NCBI GenBank assembly: GCA_001557505.1
Contig: LSAX01000027.1
Span: 1-23,245 of the forward strand
Direction: 5' to 3'
From: Reticulascus tulasneorum
Lineage: Eukaryota; Ascomycota; Sordariomycetes; Glomerellales; Reticulascaceae
Length of the DNA: 23,245 bases
Shown: in pieces, positions 21,021 to 23,245 of the stretch
Position numbering within the stretch: the first letter of the stretch is position 1
How the letters are laid out: each line of letters begins with the position of its first letter
Position numbers and translations under genes: made by a program
Notes under the pieces: model-generated
What the model was told of the DNA's origin: nothing
The model's input: the letters and a program-made list of their open reading frames with translations, nothing else
The model's database searches: none

Positions 21021-21694
21021 ATGACAAACTTTTTTATTACAAACGAAATTTACATTACAACTATAGGATTAAAAGTCGACAACTTCGACATAATGCCTAT
21101 ATTTATTTTATTATGCAGTATTATTATCATTCTTATTCAGAGTTTTATAGTATCCGTGTTAATTTGAATGACATTATTTGGTGGTTTATATCTTGTATCT
21201 TTAACTGATGAAGATGGTTATATTACTCGTGATGGTTGTTTAGCCAACCAAGTAACTGAGTCAAGAAGCGATAAAGAAGAAGATGATGAATTAATTCGTA
21301 AATTAATTAATCAACTAAATTCTGATTCGACTAGCCGTAGTCACAAAACTGTTTATTCACAAAATTGAGGTGAAAATATGTTAAGTTCAAAAGAAGTATA
21401 CAGACTTGCGTGTGCCGCAAAATTAGCTATGAGTTCAGGGATCCTCGAACTTTAGGCTGGTCTATTGAGTATAGACCTTTTAAGATTAGAAACCGTGGAC
21501 TTGAGCCTAGGATATTTCCTTTAAGAAATAAAGAAAAACCTATTTATATTAGTAAAGATTTAGTTAATATAGCTAAAGAATTTAAATTAAGTAGAGGAGC
21601 AGATATTTTTGGAACAGAAGCTTGAAGTAATGAAAGTGAATTAAAAAATAGAATTAACGATTTACAAACTCAATTAGGTAATTCTAGAAGATAA
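21021..21694 (+). CDS. Unknown membrane-anchored protein orf224 (right-arm copy, frameshifted)
   Basis: This is the mirror of 625-1299, where the protein is described. The G run at 21438-21440 has three bases against four in the other arm, which breaks the frame after residue 139. This is best read as an error. The region lies between two copies of the trnC 3' end. Confidence 0.7.
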
Positions 21695-21803
21695 TTTTTT
21701 GTTTATATACAAGTTGGAAATGAAATTAAATTTAATTTAATTTCAAAAATTATGAATATAAAAGGTAAATATTCTTAAATATTGTATTATCAATAATGAA
21801 CAT

Positions 21804-21824
21804 GAGGTTCGATTCCTCCATAAT
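21804..21824 (+). repeat. Second copy of the trnC 3' end (possible insertion scar or pseudo-tRNA)
   Basis: The 21 bases from GAGGTTCGATT to CCATAAT are identical to 20764-20784 inside trnC. Upstream (about 21747-21803) a tRNA-like layout can be drawn only loosely, with a 6-bp acceptor AATTAT/ATAATT, a D-arm-like ATAT/ATAT and a hairpin TATTG/CAATA, but there are extra bases between the arms and no clear anticodon loop of seven. It is more likely a partial duplication than a working tRNA. The rest of 21695-21994 shows no gene. Confidence 0.8.
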
Positions 21825-21994
21825 TAATTTGATTATTCTCTAATTTAATTAGATTCCTAACTTTTAATACTAATTACTTTATTTACTTTTTATAATAATG
21901 ATTATAAAAAAATAGAAGTAAAACATTCTTTGATTGTACAATACAATTAATAAATAAATACGTGAAAGAAAATCAAGAAAATAGGTATTTAGCT

Positions 21995-23245
<1,251 letters not shown>

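Overview
The window is fungal mitochondrial DNA. It is very AT-rich, and TGA must be read as tryptophan (genetic code 4) to keep every respiratory gene open. The gene order, read on the + strand of the right half, is trnF, trnA, trnL(uag), trnQ, trnH, trnM, nad2, nad3, atp9, cox2, an unknown orf, trnR(acg), nad4L, nad5, cob, trnC, a second unknown orf, cox1. This is the usual Pezizomycotina (filamentous ascomycete) arrangement, closest to Sordariomycetes or Leotiomycetes. No intron is seen in any of the genes present. Genus cannot be told from the sequence alone.

The dominant feature is a near-perfect palindrome of about 22.3 kb. Bases 1-11091 are the reverse complement of 11223-22318, so every gene appears twice, on - in the left arm and on + in the right arm. 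The arms meet at an asymmetric centre (11092-11222) holding a 40-base A run and a 63-base segment unlike the rest. All the differences I found between the arms are length changes in homopolymer runs, and they break different genes in each arm: cox1, cob and nad3 on the left; orf291, orf224 and cox1 on the right. This looks like one mitochondrial segment read out and back (a long-read fold-back or template-plus-complement join), not a real duplication. The true gene content is one copy of each. Bases 22319-23245 are present once, continue cox1, and carry three frameshifts that look like uncorrected sequencing errors.

The core genes encode subunits of complex I (nad2, nad3, nad4L, nad5), complex III (cob), complex IV (cox1, cox2) and the ATP synthase c-ring (atp9). 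They are tightly packed: nad2/nad3 abut with no spacer and nad4L/nad5 overlap by one base, which suggests co-transcription. tRNAs punctuate the transcript and probably mark processing sites.

Two proteins that I do not recognise become visible only when TGA is read as Trp. orf291 overlaps the end of cox2 in the -1 frame; it has membrane helices, a Gly/Pro/Gln/Ser repeat linker and a charged C-terminal domain. orf224 lies between trnC and cox1; it has one membrane region and a soluble charged domain. The cox2/orf291 junction has a slippery heptamer (UUUUUUG in the cox2 frame), a 7-base spacer and a 13-bp stem, which is the layout of a programmed -1 frameshift site. orf224 is flanked by trnC and by a second copy of the trnC 3' end, as if it arrived by insertion at the tRNA gene. 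These two loci are the most interesting biology in the window.
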